Source of the DNA: Clarkia xantiana subsp. parviflora
Lineage: Eukaryota; Streptophyta; Magnoliopsida; Myrtales; Onagraceae
Length of the DNA stretch: 64,000 bases
NCBI GenBank assembly: GCA_036873135.1
Contig: JAPTYO010000010.1
Location: 17,973,772 to 18,037,771 of the forward strand
Direction: 5' to 3'
Within the stretch, counting starts at the first letter, position 1. Every line of letters starts with the position of its first letter. The notes under the pieces are model-generated. The model had not been told where the DNA came from. It did no database searches and saw only the letters and a program-made list of their open reading frames with translations. A program made the translations under genes and the position numbers. Below are positions 33,701-42,200 of the stretch, in pieces.

Positions 33701-33774
33701 AGTTAGAAGACCTCGACGGCAAAGTATTACGAAACACCTTTAGTGGCGAACATCTGAAGAAATGTCATGTTTGA
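27733..33774 (+). CDS. Tat-2 Gag-Pol polyprotein (2013 aa)
   Basis: One uninterrupted frame. Pro-rich N-terminus; capsid domain (about 215-330, MTWFYSLP, CWKDMHQRFIAQYQ); an Arg/Ser-rich basic region around a zinc knuckle of variant form C-X2-H-X4-H-X4-C (CRFHRASGHDTDQC); protease Asp at 599 (DGGSSSDIL); reverse transcriptase with YVDDM at 967-971; gypsy RNase H with QPLKHFL; an archaeal-type RNase H with Asp1272, Glu1311, Asp1335 and Asp1385; integrase HHCC finger (LHEGVAACHEGA, CDACQ) and Asp1726, Asp1786, Glu1822 with the D-59-D-35-E spacing. Residues 1281-1441 are repeated exactly as 1442-1602, adding a second RNase H copy that lacks the first catalytic Asp. ATG at 27733 lies 50 bases after the primer site. 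Expected products are virus-like-particle proteins and replication enzymes. Confidence 0.95.
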   Translation: MAGNRPQRSGKQVPAASNPPEDAAQHQDLRDEGDSTRRNEAPSPNPELARVVAEAMPLFMEAMEALLDRREAARRQADLPPLPPRRDNPRRQGDDNLPPPPPLREQPIPPNPAPVENFVVDGPGPVQQRTIPLNGPLTADQVVRIVGICMGDQKPMMSELGSQETHPFVPRLIRTLAPPGLGIPKIDEYDGDADPVRHVQKHLTACMGRTPDEDVICALFPSTLGEKAMTWFYSLPTGCITCWKDMHQRFIAQYQGRRRLLKSVRTLHEVVQRPDESLAQYYQRYTAGMTELDEEISEGEAIRTFLKNLKPPYGSDLLHSIAAKNVWNMEALQARVKQQIDVQESKIAAGELAPPKGHEGKHLFKPLDNRHKKDNSESSRSRGRSDRREDKRPNRRDSQKEEFTPLNRPLKEVLAVMEKQGLARFPKKKEGEKLGSRTDRYCRFHRASGHDTDQCRELKKEIEKLIQRGKLKEFVGDSRCKPRSRSRSRSKSRSRSPRKRRSDVEPSEGPSGSRQKRIINVIHGGFAAGGDTSSSRERYANQVPVAVVLGKRSRSWTPKEEMEITFSAKDLEGVETPHEDALVVTLDVGGFEVKRILVDGGSSSDILFSDALEQMGKKKKDLREVTFPMVGFCGTTSYPLGVITLPVWFGSGWKMEKRDVEFVVVESTGTYNAIIGRTTINPLMAVASTVHQKLKFPTENGVGEVKGDQVASRRCYVNATRRSRKEAMSVLQTDTDPREEFGRPAPMEDLKEVEIDGPERKVKIGSALSDERAQELIALLQEFKELFAWSPSDMPGISRDVIEHELNIDPTIKPIAQKRRPMGADKRIAIQQEVGRLLDAGFIREIRFQTWVANPVLVRKSNGRWRMCVDFRDLNKACPKDCYPLPRIDQLVDATSGHELLSFMDAYSGYNQIKMAEKDAQHTAFYADSEVFQYDVMPFGLVNAGATYQRMVNKLFGDMIGNTMEAYVDDMLVKSRQASDHVGNLAMAFERMKLHQVRLNPAKCAFGVHSGKFLGFMVSQRGIEVNPEKLRAIEEMQSPTNHREVQVLNGRLASINRFLSKASDRSMPFFKVLRANRQFEWTTECEKAFQTLKQHLRDLPPLAKPTPGEPLYLYLAISAFAISSVLVKAVKGNQIPVYYVSKAFAKSEMNYPPIEKYLFALIITARKLRPYFHAHEITVLTDQPLKHFLNRPDASGRLVKWAVELSEFRIHFAPRTAIKGQALADFIVESTIPDPEVTETVEGATTGKTDEVPMERQLEQPNKKSTWELYTDGSSSSDGSGAGFVLIPPGGAEPLRYALALTFKATNNEAEYEALITGLKIARGTGIEHLRVKCDASLIVNQIRGQYGAKNPIMKKYLQEAQTLKESFKSFDIEAIPREKNVEADALSKFALGAPLEETRRVHFLEKVILSTTDPSEVCTIGTGSEEKPTWMTPIIVYLTTGAGFVLIPPGGAEPLRYALALTFKATNNEAEYEALITGLKIARGTGIEHLRVKCDASLIVNQIRGQYGAKNPIMKKYLQEAQTLKESFKSFDIEAIPREKNVEADALSKFALGAPLEETRRVHFLEKVILSTTDPSEVCTIGTGSEEKPTWMTPIIVYLTTGALPEDKMAAERLRRMSINYAMVDNQLYKKGLLSTPFLKCVAEPDTTRILRELHEGVAACHEGARSILRKALNLGYYWPTMNKEATALVRSCDACQRYASNITAPAADLTPIGSAWPFAQWGIDLVGPLPKAKSQCTHLLVAIDYFSKWIEAKPLAKTTAGHIIKFLQTRILSRYGVPKVIISDNGPPFNGAQLERFLDEFNIEHRTASVRHAQTNGQVEAANKIVMEGLKKRVYALDGKWLDELENVLWAVRTTPKRSTGETPFALVYGTEAVAPVEIAVASHRTRSYEPSTSPGKAKIGPLTNDETRRLELSLLEEKRLEADITQARMRLATARYYNRKVKSRQFYAGELVLRRNEFALQDRINKLSPKWEGPYKIVGMPASNAYKLEDLDGKVLRNTFSGEHLKKCHV
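31572..32537 (+). repeat. 483-bp perfect tandem duplication within Tat-2 RNase H
   Basis: Unit 1 (31572-32054) and unit 2 (32055-32537) show no difference on reading through. Each is 161 codons, so the frame is kept. Both edges and the middle junction share the bases CGGG, a microhomology typical of reverse-transcriptase template jumping or end joining. The unit covers the archaeal-type RNase H from just after the first catalytic Asp through the linker to integrase. Confidence 0.95.
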
Positions 33775-33892
33775 CAAATAAGTCGTCCGTAGAGGCGCAA
33801 CGATGTAATCAAGTCGCCCTGAGTGGTGCATATCATGTTAAAGACATCAATCAATAAAGAGGTTACTTCTGATCAAAGTGTTCCTAAGTTAT

Positions 33893-34300
33893 CCTTAAGT
33901 TATTAAGGTCCGATTAAAAAGCGTCATTGGACGTCCGAAAAATCCTTAAAGTTATTAAGGTCCGATTAAAAAGCGTCATTGGACGTCCGAAAAATCCTTA
34001 AAGTTATTAAGGTCCGATTAAAAAGCGTCATTGGACGTCCGAAAAATCCTTAAGTTATTAAGGTCCGATTAAAAAGCGTCATTGGACGTCCGAAAAATCC
34101 TTAAGTTATTAAGGTCCGATTAAAAAGCGTCATTGGACGTCCGAAAAATCCTTAAAGTTATTAAGGTCCGATTAAAAAGCGTCATTGGACGTCCGAAAAA
34201 TCCTTAAATTATTAAGGTTCGATTAAAAAGCGTCATTGGACGACCGAAATGTCCTTAAGCCTTTAAGGTTCGCTTTTAAAACGTCGTAGGACAACCGAAA
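33893..34300. repeat. 51-52-bp minisatellite between Tat-2 pol and antisense gene
   Basis: About eight units starting near 33893, 33944, 33996, 34048, 34099, 34150, 34202 and 34253, the last ones degenerate. Each unit contains the near-palindrome CCTTAAGTTATTAAGG followed by TCCGATTAAAAAGCGTCATT. The array occupies the gap where the sense pol and the antisense gene converge, the same place as the 80-bp array in Tat-1, but the two arrays share no sequence. Confidence 0.95.
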
Positions 34301-34428
34301 GCCTTAGGATCCGATAGAAGAGTTACGGGGAGCATAACCGAAAAAGAAAAAACATTCTTAGAAGGCTCGAGGGCCCAAAAGGTTCGGTACAAAAAGGATA
34401 ATAAAAAGAAGTACAAGGACTTAAGATT

Positions 34429-37153
34429 TTAAACACCAGGGGCTGAATCTTCGGAAGGCTTTGGGAGGGCAGACTCATCGGCGTCTTCGGAGGAGCTTTC
34501 GGAAGGAAGGTTGAAATACGCTTCTGCGGCTGGGCCGAGAGTCTTGGACTTTCTCAAGTCGATGGAGTCCCCATAAGTCTCATTGAGCTCTTCAACAATA
34601 TCGAGGATGGCGTTCTGTAGGTCTTCTTGACAATGCTTCGCCGCATCCTCCTTAAAGTCCTCCGAGCTTCGGTACTCCTCGCGACCTTGGACCTTCGCGT
34701 TTGTTAATTGGGCGGAGTGATCCGCCCTCGCCTCTTCTAGCTCCGCCCTCGCCTCTTCTAGCCCCGCGACGGCCCTCTGCTTCTCGAGCTTCAGCCGTTC
34801 CGCAGTCTCCTGCAACGCCGCCTTCTCGAAAGAAAACTGGCCCCGATCCGCCATGGCCGCCTGCTGCTCCCGCTTGAGCGAGCTCTCAAGACTTAGAATC
34901 TTCCGCTGTTGGGATTGAGCCTCTTGAGTGAGCTTGGCTCGGAGCTCCTCAGCCCGCCTTTCGCCCTCCTCCGCTCGGAGCCTTGACGACTCGGAGGCAG
35001 CTAGGTCCTCCTGGAGCTTGGTCAAGCTCTCGAGGTTGGAGTTGGCCCGCTCTCGCTCCAACGCCGCCCGCAAAGACAGGATGTAGCCGAAGCAACGATC
35101 CTGGTCCGCGATTTCCTGAAAAGAAAATGTAGCTTAGTACTCAAAAATCGGAACGCCCCCAGATGAACAAAAGAAAGATTCGCTTACCTCTACCCGACGG
35201 ATAGCCATCTGCCGGATGTCAGCATCGATGTCTTCCCCTTCCAGAGAAAGGGGACGCCTCAAAGAGGGCGGGACCGAGCCCGACACCAAATGCAAGGCCA
35301 GGTTCTTCTCCTGGCACCCCCGATGCAGAGGGATTCCCTGAAGGGACTCCACCGGTCTCCAAGGCTCGGAGCCCTGGTCCGAAGAGAAGGCCCGATAGTA
35401 GTCCTCGTCCAAGGGGAGCGGAGGTACTACCAGGCGAGGCTCCTCAGCTTCCTCACTCACTCGAGCTTCGGGGGTCACACCCCTAACTGGCGAGGATGGT
35501 AGAGCAGAAGATGATGGCGGCGTGGTAGGAAGTGGAGATGCCTTCCCACCGGATGACTTCACGGGAGTCAACCTTGATTCCCCTCGGAGGAGGAGGCCTT
35601 CCTCCTCAGCTCGATCACCGGAAGGGGAGTCCTCCAAGCTGGTCACCCGACCGAATTCGCCCCGGTCTTCCATCGGGGCATCCTCCACCACCGGCTCCGC
35701 CGCAGGCGCAGAGTCCGAGCCAGCTGCAGCAGGGGCGACGTCCGCAGGACCTGCAGCGGGGCGAATAAGTCGAGGGATTAATTTGATATCAGTGTGCCAG
35801 ATTAAACAACGCTCCATAAATCTTTCTCTGCCGAAAAAGTCATAATAGCCCGCCTCGAGAACATGTGGAGTTTCCCCTCGAAGGATATTCCCGACATCCC
35901 TAATTCGTCCTTCCATATCGGAGGCTTGAAGATCCCGAGGTACTAACTCCCTATATCTTTTAATAGCACGAAAGACTTCCTTACCTTCCTTTTCGGAGCG
36001 GACGTTGAAGGCGGACCGAACAACATCCACATTAGTCCGCCCCTCGGAGGTGGGGGCCTCAGAGGTCTTTGCCTTCTTCTTGGACGGCCCCGAAGTGGCA
36101 GAAGTCTTTCGATGGGAAGGCTTCTTCTTGCGCTTCAGTGAGTGGGAGGCATCGGTATCCTCCTGAAACAGACGGACGGTCAGCGATGCTCGAGGGGCTG
36201 TAAGCAGTAAAAAAGAAACAATTAGAAGATTACCCAGAGAATTACATTGGAAACACCGTCACGAACTTTTCCCCCAGCCATGGGATCGATCAGCATAATC
36301 CCAATCTTGACCCGCTGTTGGTCAGTGACAGAGGTGGCCTCGAAGGGCTGGTAACCCTCCTCCCAGCGACGAGCCTGGATAAGCATCAAGGCTCTCCGAG
36401 TCTGTTCTGACCACGAACGAAAAGACACGGGAGGATCAGCCTCCACGATGGTCCTCGGCCACTCAATGGGACCAGGCTGGATAAAGAAATATTGCTCCTT
36501 CCAATTGGCATTATCGTTCCCTTTGTCGGAGATGATGGCCCGCTCCTTGCAGATCTTCCAGGACACCCTCCTGTCCCAACCCATCTCCTTGTACTGCTCG
36601 TCGGTCCCCTCAGGTTGACGGGGAGAAAAGGAGCAGATCCCATCCTTGTTGCAAGTCATCTTATAGAGGACCCGCCAAAGCTCCAGGCTATAACTCCAAT
36701 CTTCTGCATTGATGTCGCACCACACCTGGAAGGCAATCCACGTACGAATCGCATGGGGGGAGAAGGTCGTGGGGTAGGTTTTGTAGTGATTGCACAACTC
36801 TACCCAGCTTGGACAAAAGGGGAGTCGAATCCCCGCACGAATTTGCCCCGGAGAGATAAACACTTCGTCTCCTTTGGGGAGCGTAACTTGAGTATTGCGA
36901 GAATTGAACTGGGACTCCTCGTAGGGATAACGAGCCCCAAAGGAAGATTCAAATATGCCACACTCGTTACAAGCCCTCTCATAATTAATAGGCGCGAGGG
37001 AGTTCTTCAAGTACTTGAAGACGAAGGGTGGTCCAGCAGTAGCAGGTCCCTCGGCTGAAAATCGTCGAGGAAGGAGGAAGGGGAAAATTGAAACCTAGGA
37101 AAATCGAAGATGAAAAGGAAAGGAACAATAAGGAGAAGAATCTTACCAGACAT
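34429..37153 (-). CDS. Tat-2 antisense spliced gene: gypsy-type transposon domain plus coiled coil
   Basis: Four minus-strand exons, 37153-37147, 37054-36234, 36162-35188 and 35115-34429, join without frame loss to 829 aa. All three introns (92, 71 and 72 bp) have GT-AG ends and good acceptors (TTTTCAG, TTTCAG, TTTTCAG). The N-terminal region (about 10-250: YPYEESQF, LPKGDEVFISPGQIRAGIRL, WIAFQVWCD) resembles the 'putative gypsy type transposon' domain found antisense in Grande- and Retand-like Tat elements. Next comes a basic, nuclear-localisation-like stretch (KRKKKPSHRK, SKKKAK), a Pro/Ser/acid-rich linker, then a coiled coil of about 130 residues (RERANSNLESLTKLQEDLAA onward) and an acidic tail. 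Function unknown; a DNA- or chromatin-related or regulatory role is inference only. No sign of decay. Confidence 0.8.
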
Positions 37154-37307
37154 AGTGACTGAGTCCTGATCAGAGAAGCCTGAAGTGCCTGAAACACTGG
37201 TAAAAACTCGAATCGCCGGTGAAAACTTGAAATCTGGAGAATTACGGCTCTTGGGATCACAAAGAGGAGGAAGTAAAAGAAAGGTAAAACAGTGTTTGGG
37301 GCTAGGG

Positions 37308-37314
37308 TTTTATA
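37308..37314 (-). promoter_or_regulatory. TATA box of the Tat-2 antisense gene
   Basis: The minus strand reads CTCTTATAAAACCCTAGCCC, about 155 bases upstream of the antisense ATG. The ACCCTAG next to it resembles a telo-box/5'-leader word of plant genes. This suggests the antisense gene has its own promoter within the element, independent of the LTR. Confidence 0.6.
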
Positions 37315-37683
37315 AGAGAAAAGGAAACTGAAGGGGTGGAAAATCTGAGCCACAGAATTCGAAACGATTCAATCACGATCGTCCAAGGGGAAACGTGCCG
37401 ATTCGGAAAATAGGAACGGTTTTAATCTGAACCGTCAGAACAGATAAGACAAAAGTAATGACGCATTGAAACGGCTGAAAAGTGCTTTTTCAACAGGCGG
37501 GCCCGCAGAGCCCAAAACGTTCCCTCACCTCCTATCAGCATTTAATGCTGACCTTTTCAAAAAACCCCTTCGAATCCAAGCGGGATCCCAGAAGATCTTG
37601 AAAAGATCCAAGGCAAAGGCCTCCGATGGAGACGCGGAAGAGTCCGATGTCGGAAGACGCGATGCACTATAAGTCCCTCACGT

Positions 37684-37695
37684 CTTGGGGGCAGA
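37684..37695 (+). promoter_or_regulatory. Tat-2 polypurine tract (weak)
   Basis: TTGGGGGCAGA lies directly before the 3' LTR, where plus-strand priming must start. It is short and interrupted, so it is assigned mainly by position. Confidence 0.5.
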
Positions 37696-38342
37696 TGATG
37701 GGCCCTGGCGAAGGCCGTTAGGCCCCTTAACGATTGGCTAAACGGCGACTAGGCCTAATGGGCTAGGAGCTGGGCTGCTGGAAGGCTAAGGGCTCCGACG
37801 GAAGGAGGCCCCGATACTGAATGGCCACGAGCAAGTATGGCTCCGACAGGGAAGAGCCTCGAAGATATCGGACCTGGACGTAGTCGGTCCCGATATGGGA
37901 GTTGACACCACCCCCCGAAACCGAATCCTCAAACGATGTAACTTGGGAGTCTCCGATAACGATCGAGACTCGCCAGTAAGAGCACAATCCCGGAAATCTC
38001 GCCACGATTATAGTGGTGGTATAATGGGCGAGATATGCGGGATACGAATAACTGTACGAGATACAGGGCAGAATATATGGCGAGATACGTGGAATAGCGG
38101 ATCACAATCCAACCACCTAATCAGGTAACTGGGATAACCTCCCCCTATAAAAGGAGGGAAGTTATTCCAGATTAGGGTTACGTTTTACACACACTCACAT
38201 TGCTTGCCTATTCTGTTGATCGCCATACTTACGTTAAGCATCGGAGAGGGATTCTGGGCCATTGCCCTCTATCCCCTTCTGCAGGATTACGAGGAGCTAA
38301 GGAATCCGTCACCGTAACCGGAGTTCCCGCCGTGATCCAACA
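37696..38342 (+). mobile_element. Tat-2 3' LTR (647 bp)
   Basis: Same length as the 5' LTR and identical except for one base. Ends GATCCAACA, followed by the AACAA target duplication (38343-38347). Confidence 0.97.
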
Positions 38343-38562
38343 AACAAGAAGATGAAGAAGAAGAAGACAGCTTCTTATTATTCATCATCTGTTTCTGCAA
38401 GGTTTTCTGTTCTTACGGAGAATATCAGTTCCTGAGTGGATCATATCTGGGGCTGTTGTTGGAATGCAAGGAGGCACTGACACCATTCATCGCGTCTGGG
38501 ATCAACTCAACCCCCTTCAATTTTTCATTTCTGCATTTTGGCAAATGATGAGGAGAATGTGA
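38343..38562 (+). pseudogene. GH31 sulfoquinovosidase-like pseudogene, right part
   Basis: Continues the frame interrupted by Tat-2: KKMKKKKTASYYSSS then VSARFSVLTENISS and a stop at 38433-38435. In the next frame over, PEWIISGAVVGMQGGTDTIH and RVWDQLNPL follow without a gap, then ISAFW, with a stop at 38560-38562. In plant YihQ-like GH31 proteins these two blocks are separated by some 200 residues, so there is a large internal deletion with a frame change. ISGAVVGMQGGT…VWDQL…ISAFW is a distinctive signature of this subfamily as I recall it. Confidence 0.7.
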
Positions 38563-39515
38563 AGAGGAGTTTGCACGACTATTACTTCAATCCATACTAC
38601 CTACCTATAAAAGACAAAATATGTGATATTTACCCATTTATTCTAAGTCTATCCATCTGTATCCAACCATTTTATCTTAATAATTTCAGCTTCAATTTAC
38701 AGATTTCTGTCAATATTTTTAAAAACATGGCTCTTTGTAAAAAAAAACATCAGTCCATATGGAACTTGTTTGACAAAACAGAATTCATTCGCAAATTACA
38801 AAATAATTTTCGTCAACAACTAAGGTTTTAATGGTCCATCACTCAATGAACATACTCAACTCATTTGGAATAGTTGCATGAACAAAGGATATAATTTTTT
38901 TTTAAAAAATCACCAATATCTGATTCCCTAAGTAACAATGGTCCATCACTCAATTAATATTAGCCTTTTATTAAAAAAAAATCACCATATCTGATTCCCA
39001 AATTACGTAACAACGGATTAATAAATAATCAGTTTCTATATATGCAAAAAATAAAAAAAAATCAGTTTATGTATGATCGCCAAAATCTGGAACAACAAAT
39101 CAAGGTAGATATATCTAAATCCATTGAATTCAATATGGAAAACTCATTAACAAATAAAAAAATTACATGCAAACAGAAAAAATAGAAGAACGAATCAATG
39201 AAGGGTTTTACTAAACCGTACCAATTACTCTACTGAAGACCGAAGACGTTAATTACGATTTACTGAGAACAGGTCCGAATTAGGAAATCAATTTCTATCT
39301 GATTCCCTAAATCAGGAACAACAAATCAGGCACATATATCTAAATCCATCGAATTCAATATGGAAAACGCATTAACAAATGAAAAAATTATATACAAACA
39401 GATAAATTAGAAGAAAGAATCAATGAAGGGTTTTACTAAACCGTACCAGACTGAAGACTGAAGGGTTTTACAATTCGCTGAAGAACAGGTCGGGATTAGG
39501 GATTCAAATAGTCAA
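38563..39515. other. AT-rich spacer with a ~150-bp direct repeat
   Basis: Two direct copies at about 39080-39240 and 39295-39470 share ATATCTAAATCCAT, GAATTCAATATGGAAAAC and AATGAAGGGTTTTACTAAAC with scattered differences. TGGTCCATCACTCAAT occurs twice near 38831 and 38940. No coding frame was recognised; the plus-strand frame at 38538-38831 looks like chance. Confidence 0.6.
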
Positions 39516-39520
39516 ATTTG
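39516..39520 (+). repeat. Target site duplication of deleted copia (ATTTG)
   Basis: ATTTG directly before the left LTR, repeated directly after the right LTR at 42196-42200. It confirms that both LTRs belong to a single insertion. Confidence 0.9.
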
Positions 39521-39932
39521 TGTAAAAATAACGAAGTGCCTATTTGCACTTGCTCAACAATAAGAGAAGAACTCATATATATATATAACTCTCTTACTCT
39601 TAATATGATAGGAGACTGTTACAACTTGTGTTGGTGCTTCTTATTGTGGTGGTGTTTTCTTGTTGTTACAAATGAACCTTACCCCTATTTATACTATTCT
39701 AAGGAAATCTCTAGACTCTAAGAAATCTCTAGAGTAAGAACCCCCCAGAAACTTAGGTCCTAGAAATATCTAGATACATAAACTAAGTCTTACTCTCTAG
39801 ATCCTTCATCAACATAGACTAATTCTTCTAGCCCAAATCTTCAAGTCTTGGCTCATGATGTTAAGTTGGTCTTAACCCATGATAGTAAGTTCTTATTGGC
39901 CCATGATGGTAAGTCAAAGTTGAATTGTAACA
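39521..39932 (-). mobile_element. Deleted copia 3' LTR
   Basis: 412 bp; similar to the right LTR throughout, with scattered substitutions and a shorter start region (TTTGCACTTGCTCAAC here, TTTCCAGTTGCCCAAGACCG there). Confidence 0.88.
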
Positions 39933-40349
39933 CTCCCCCTCAACATTGACTTTAATTCATATTTCTTGTCGTCAATGTTGCATCCTTGTTGCTCTCGATT
40001 CTTCATTCTTACTTTTCCGCTTTGATAACGTCTTCTCTTCTTAGTTCTAGATGAACTTTCATTCCTTAGCTCGAGTTGTCTCTCTCTATGATTCTTCGAG
40101 TGTCCTTTCCTCGCGATCTTCATTTTTCTAACATTCTTAGCTCCATATTTATCTCGTCGAACCTTCTCTTCTAGTGTCGGCAACACAACTTCAACTTCGT
40201 CAGACTTCTCGGATTCCCACTTCTCCTTAACCTTATTGTAAGATGAATATTTCTCATCAACTATCGGACTTGCACTGAAACAAGAATAAGCCGTGACAAA
40301 TTTTTTTATCCTGATAGCGAGATGAATTAATGATCGATTTTCTCAATCC

Positions 40350-41611
40350 TTACTTCACCACTTGTTTATCATCGGCTCCTCCATGGACATCTCCGTGAGG
40401 ATTCGAACTCCCCCTTTTTCTATGAACCTTCTTTGAAGAAGATTTCATACTTGAAGTCGGTATCACGAATATGTCGTCTACTTGCTCACCGATGTGAACT
40501 ACATCCGCCTTGATCATCTGTACATTCTTGAGAAACTTCACATCGTTCGGACCAAATAAAATGTACATACCTGAATCGACTGCATTCGCAACTGAAAGGA
40601 GGTTTCTCTTTATGCCGGGAAATGATAAACGTTATCGAGTTTGATCGATGTCTCACCGCTACTGTTGATCACAACAGTACCTTCCTTCTCAACATGGTGA
40701 ACATTATCATCTGTCGTGACTATAACTTCTTCTCATTCATGACGGCGAAGATTCGAAAGTTGCTTCACATCTCCTGTAAGATTATTACCACAACCGGAAT
40801 CGACAATCCACTCATTTCCCAAGTTTCGAGTTGTGAATGCACATGTGGGAGTGGTTTTGGCAAGAAAACATTTTGTCCATTCTTCATCTTCGGTTGAGAT
40901 CTTAGATTCCACCATGTTACTCTCCTTCAGTCTGATCCGACAATTTCTCTTAAGATGTCCTGACTTCCCACACCGGTAACACTTGAAGTCTTTCCTGCGA
41001 GATGACTACGCATTCCCACCAATCTTTTTCCTGGCGTCATTCTCATTTACCTGAGCCACGAGCGCGCACTGATCTTCCTCCAGCTTTCCGGCCATTTGCT
41101 TAGCCAACGACTCATGTGAAGCTAGAAGGTTTTCAAACTCCTCCAATGATGATTGTTGAACTCACCCTTGAATCGACGTAACAAACGGTATATACTCGAG
41201 ACGTAATCATCGAATTATACATCGTTTTATCCGCGCCTCCGAAATTGGCTCCTCCGGGTTGAGTAGATTAATTTCCGAACACAAATTCGACACCTTTAGA
41301 AAGAACTGGGAAATCGAAGACTCACCCTGTTTCGCATTAGCCAGATCCGTCTCCAACATCTGTAACCGCGCCTCGTTCTTCTTGCTGTATAGCTGGTCTA
41401 GTGTCTTGCAGATCGAACTGGCAGAAGTGCATCGTGATTTATTCTGAAACACTACTGACGATATCGACCTCTTCAAGGCAAACTCTGCCTTGGCATTCCT
41501 TCGCTTCCAGCACTTGATCTCTTCACCGTTTCTGGCGGTCTCCTTCGGGGCGGTTGCATCACTGCCTCCAATGACATCCCACAAGTCTTCGCTCACGAGA
41601 TACGACTCCAT
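40350..41611 (-). pseudogene. Deleted copia gag-protease remnant
   Basis: Minus strand: a UBN2-type copia Gag (41611-41207: ESYLVSEDLWDVIGG, ARLQMLETDLANAK, SEINLLNPEEPI), then a zinc knuckle near 41000-40940 (CYRCGKSGHLKRNC), an aspartic protease (NEWIVDSGCGNNLTG near 40810-40770) and a stub reading ILFGPNDVKFLKNV (40560-40510) of the pre-integrase region. Frames change between pieces. The basic frame at 40186-39914 reaches into the LTR and has no recognised domain. Confidence 0.8.
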
Positions 41612-41762
41612 GCATGACTTTCAAATCCGATAATTGGACGAGTTCAGTAGCTCAATTCCAAATCCAATTACGTGACCGGTAGCATCCATATTTAGAGTTC
41701 CCGAGTTCTTTAATCCCGATCTTGAATTGTTCCGCGTTAATGCGAAAGTGGCTCTGATACCA

Positions 41763-42195
41763 TGTAAAAGTAACGAAGTGCCTATTTCCAGTTGCCCAAG
41801 ACCGTACTTCAACAATAAGAGAAGAACTATATATATATAACTCTCTTACTCTAAATATGATAGGAGACTCTTACAACTTATATTGGTGCTTCTTATTGTG
41901 GTGGTGTTTTCTTGTTGTTACAAATGACCATTACCCCTATTTATAGTATTCTAAGGAAATCTCTAGACTCTAAGAAATCTCTAGAGTAAGAACCCCTTAG
42001 AAACTCTCTAGAAACTTAGGTCCTAGAAATATCTAGATACATAAACTAAGTCTTACTCTCTAGATCCTTCATCGACATAGATCAATTCTTCTAGCCCAAA
42101 TCTTCAAGTCTTGGCTCATGATGCTAAGTTGGACTTAACCCTTGATAGTAAGTTCTTATTGGCACGTGATGGTAAGTCAATATTGAATTGTAACA
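41763..42195 (-). mobile_element. Deleted copia 5' LTR
   Basis: 433 bp, next to the TGGTATCAGAGC primer site. It pairs with the left LTR and is followed by the ATTTG target duplication. Confidence 0.88.
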
Positions 42196-42200
42196 ATTTG

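Larger units (their letters stand above)
27018..38342 (+). mobile_element. Tat-2: complete young Ty3/gypsy Tat-lineage retrotransposon
   Basis: 11,325 bp bounded by two 647-bp LTRs and an AACAA duplication. In order: 5' LTR, primer binding site, one gag-pol ORF of 2013 codons, a 51-52-bp minisatellite, a four-exon gene on the opposite strand, 3' LTR. The two LTRs differ at one site only. A dual RNase H and an extra antisense gene between pol and the 3' LTR place it with Tat elements of the Grande/Retand kind. It looks coding-competent apart from an internal 483-bp duplication in the second RNase H. Confidence 0.96.
39521..42195 (-). mobile_element. Internally deleted Ty1/copia element (2.7 kb)
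   Basis: Two LTRs (39521-39932 and 41763-42195) start TGTAAAA and end TTGAATTGTAACA, flanked by ATTTG on both sides. The minus strand has a primer binding site TGGTATCAGAGCCAC next to the right LTR (41747-41761), matching initiator tRNA-Met as in most plant copia elements. Only gag, zinc knuckle, protease and a stub of the pre-integrase region are present; integrase, reverse transcriptase and RNase H are absent. Visible differences between the LTRs, including a ~20-base indel, show this insertion is much older than Tat-2. Confidence 0.9.

Noticed and set aside
36163..36197. Alternative acceptor TTACAG at 36198-36200 for exon 3 of the Tat-2 antisense gene
   Set aside because: It would add 35 bases and break the frame; the TTTCAG acceptor at 36165-36163 keeps it.
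35290..37058. Plus-strand frames opposite the antisense gene
   Set aside because: Shadows of its exons; no family likeness and no continuity across the introns.
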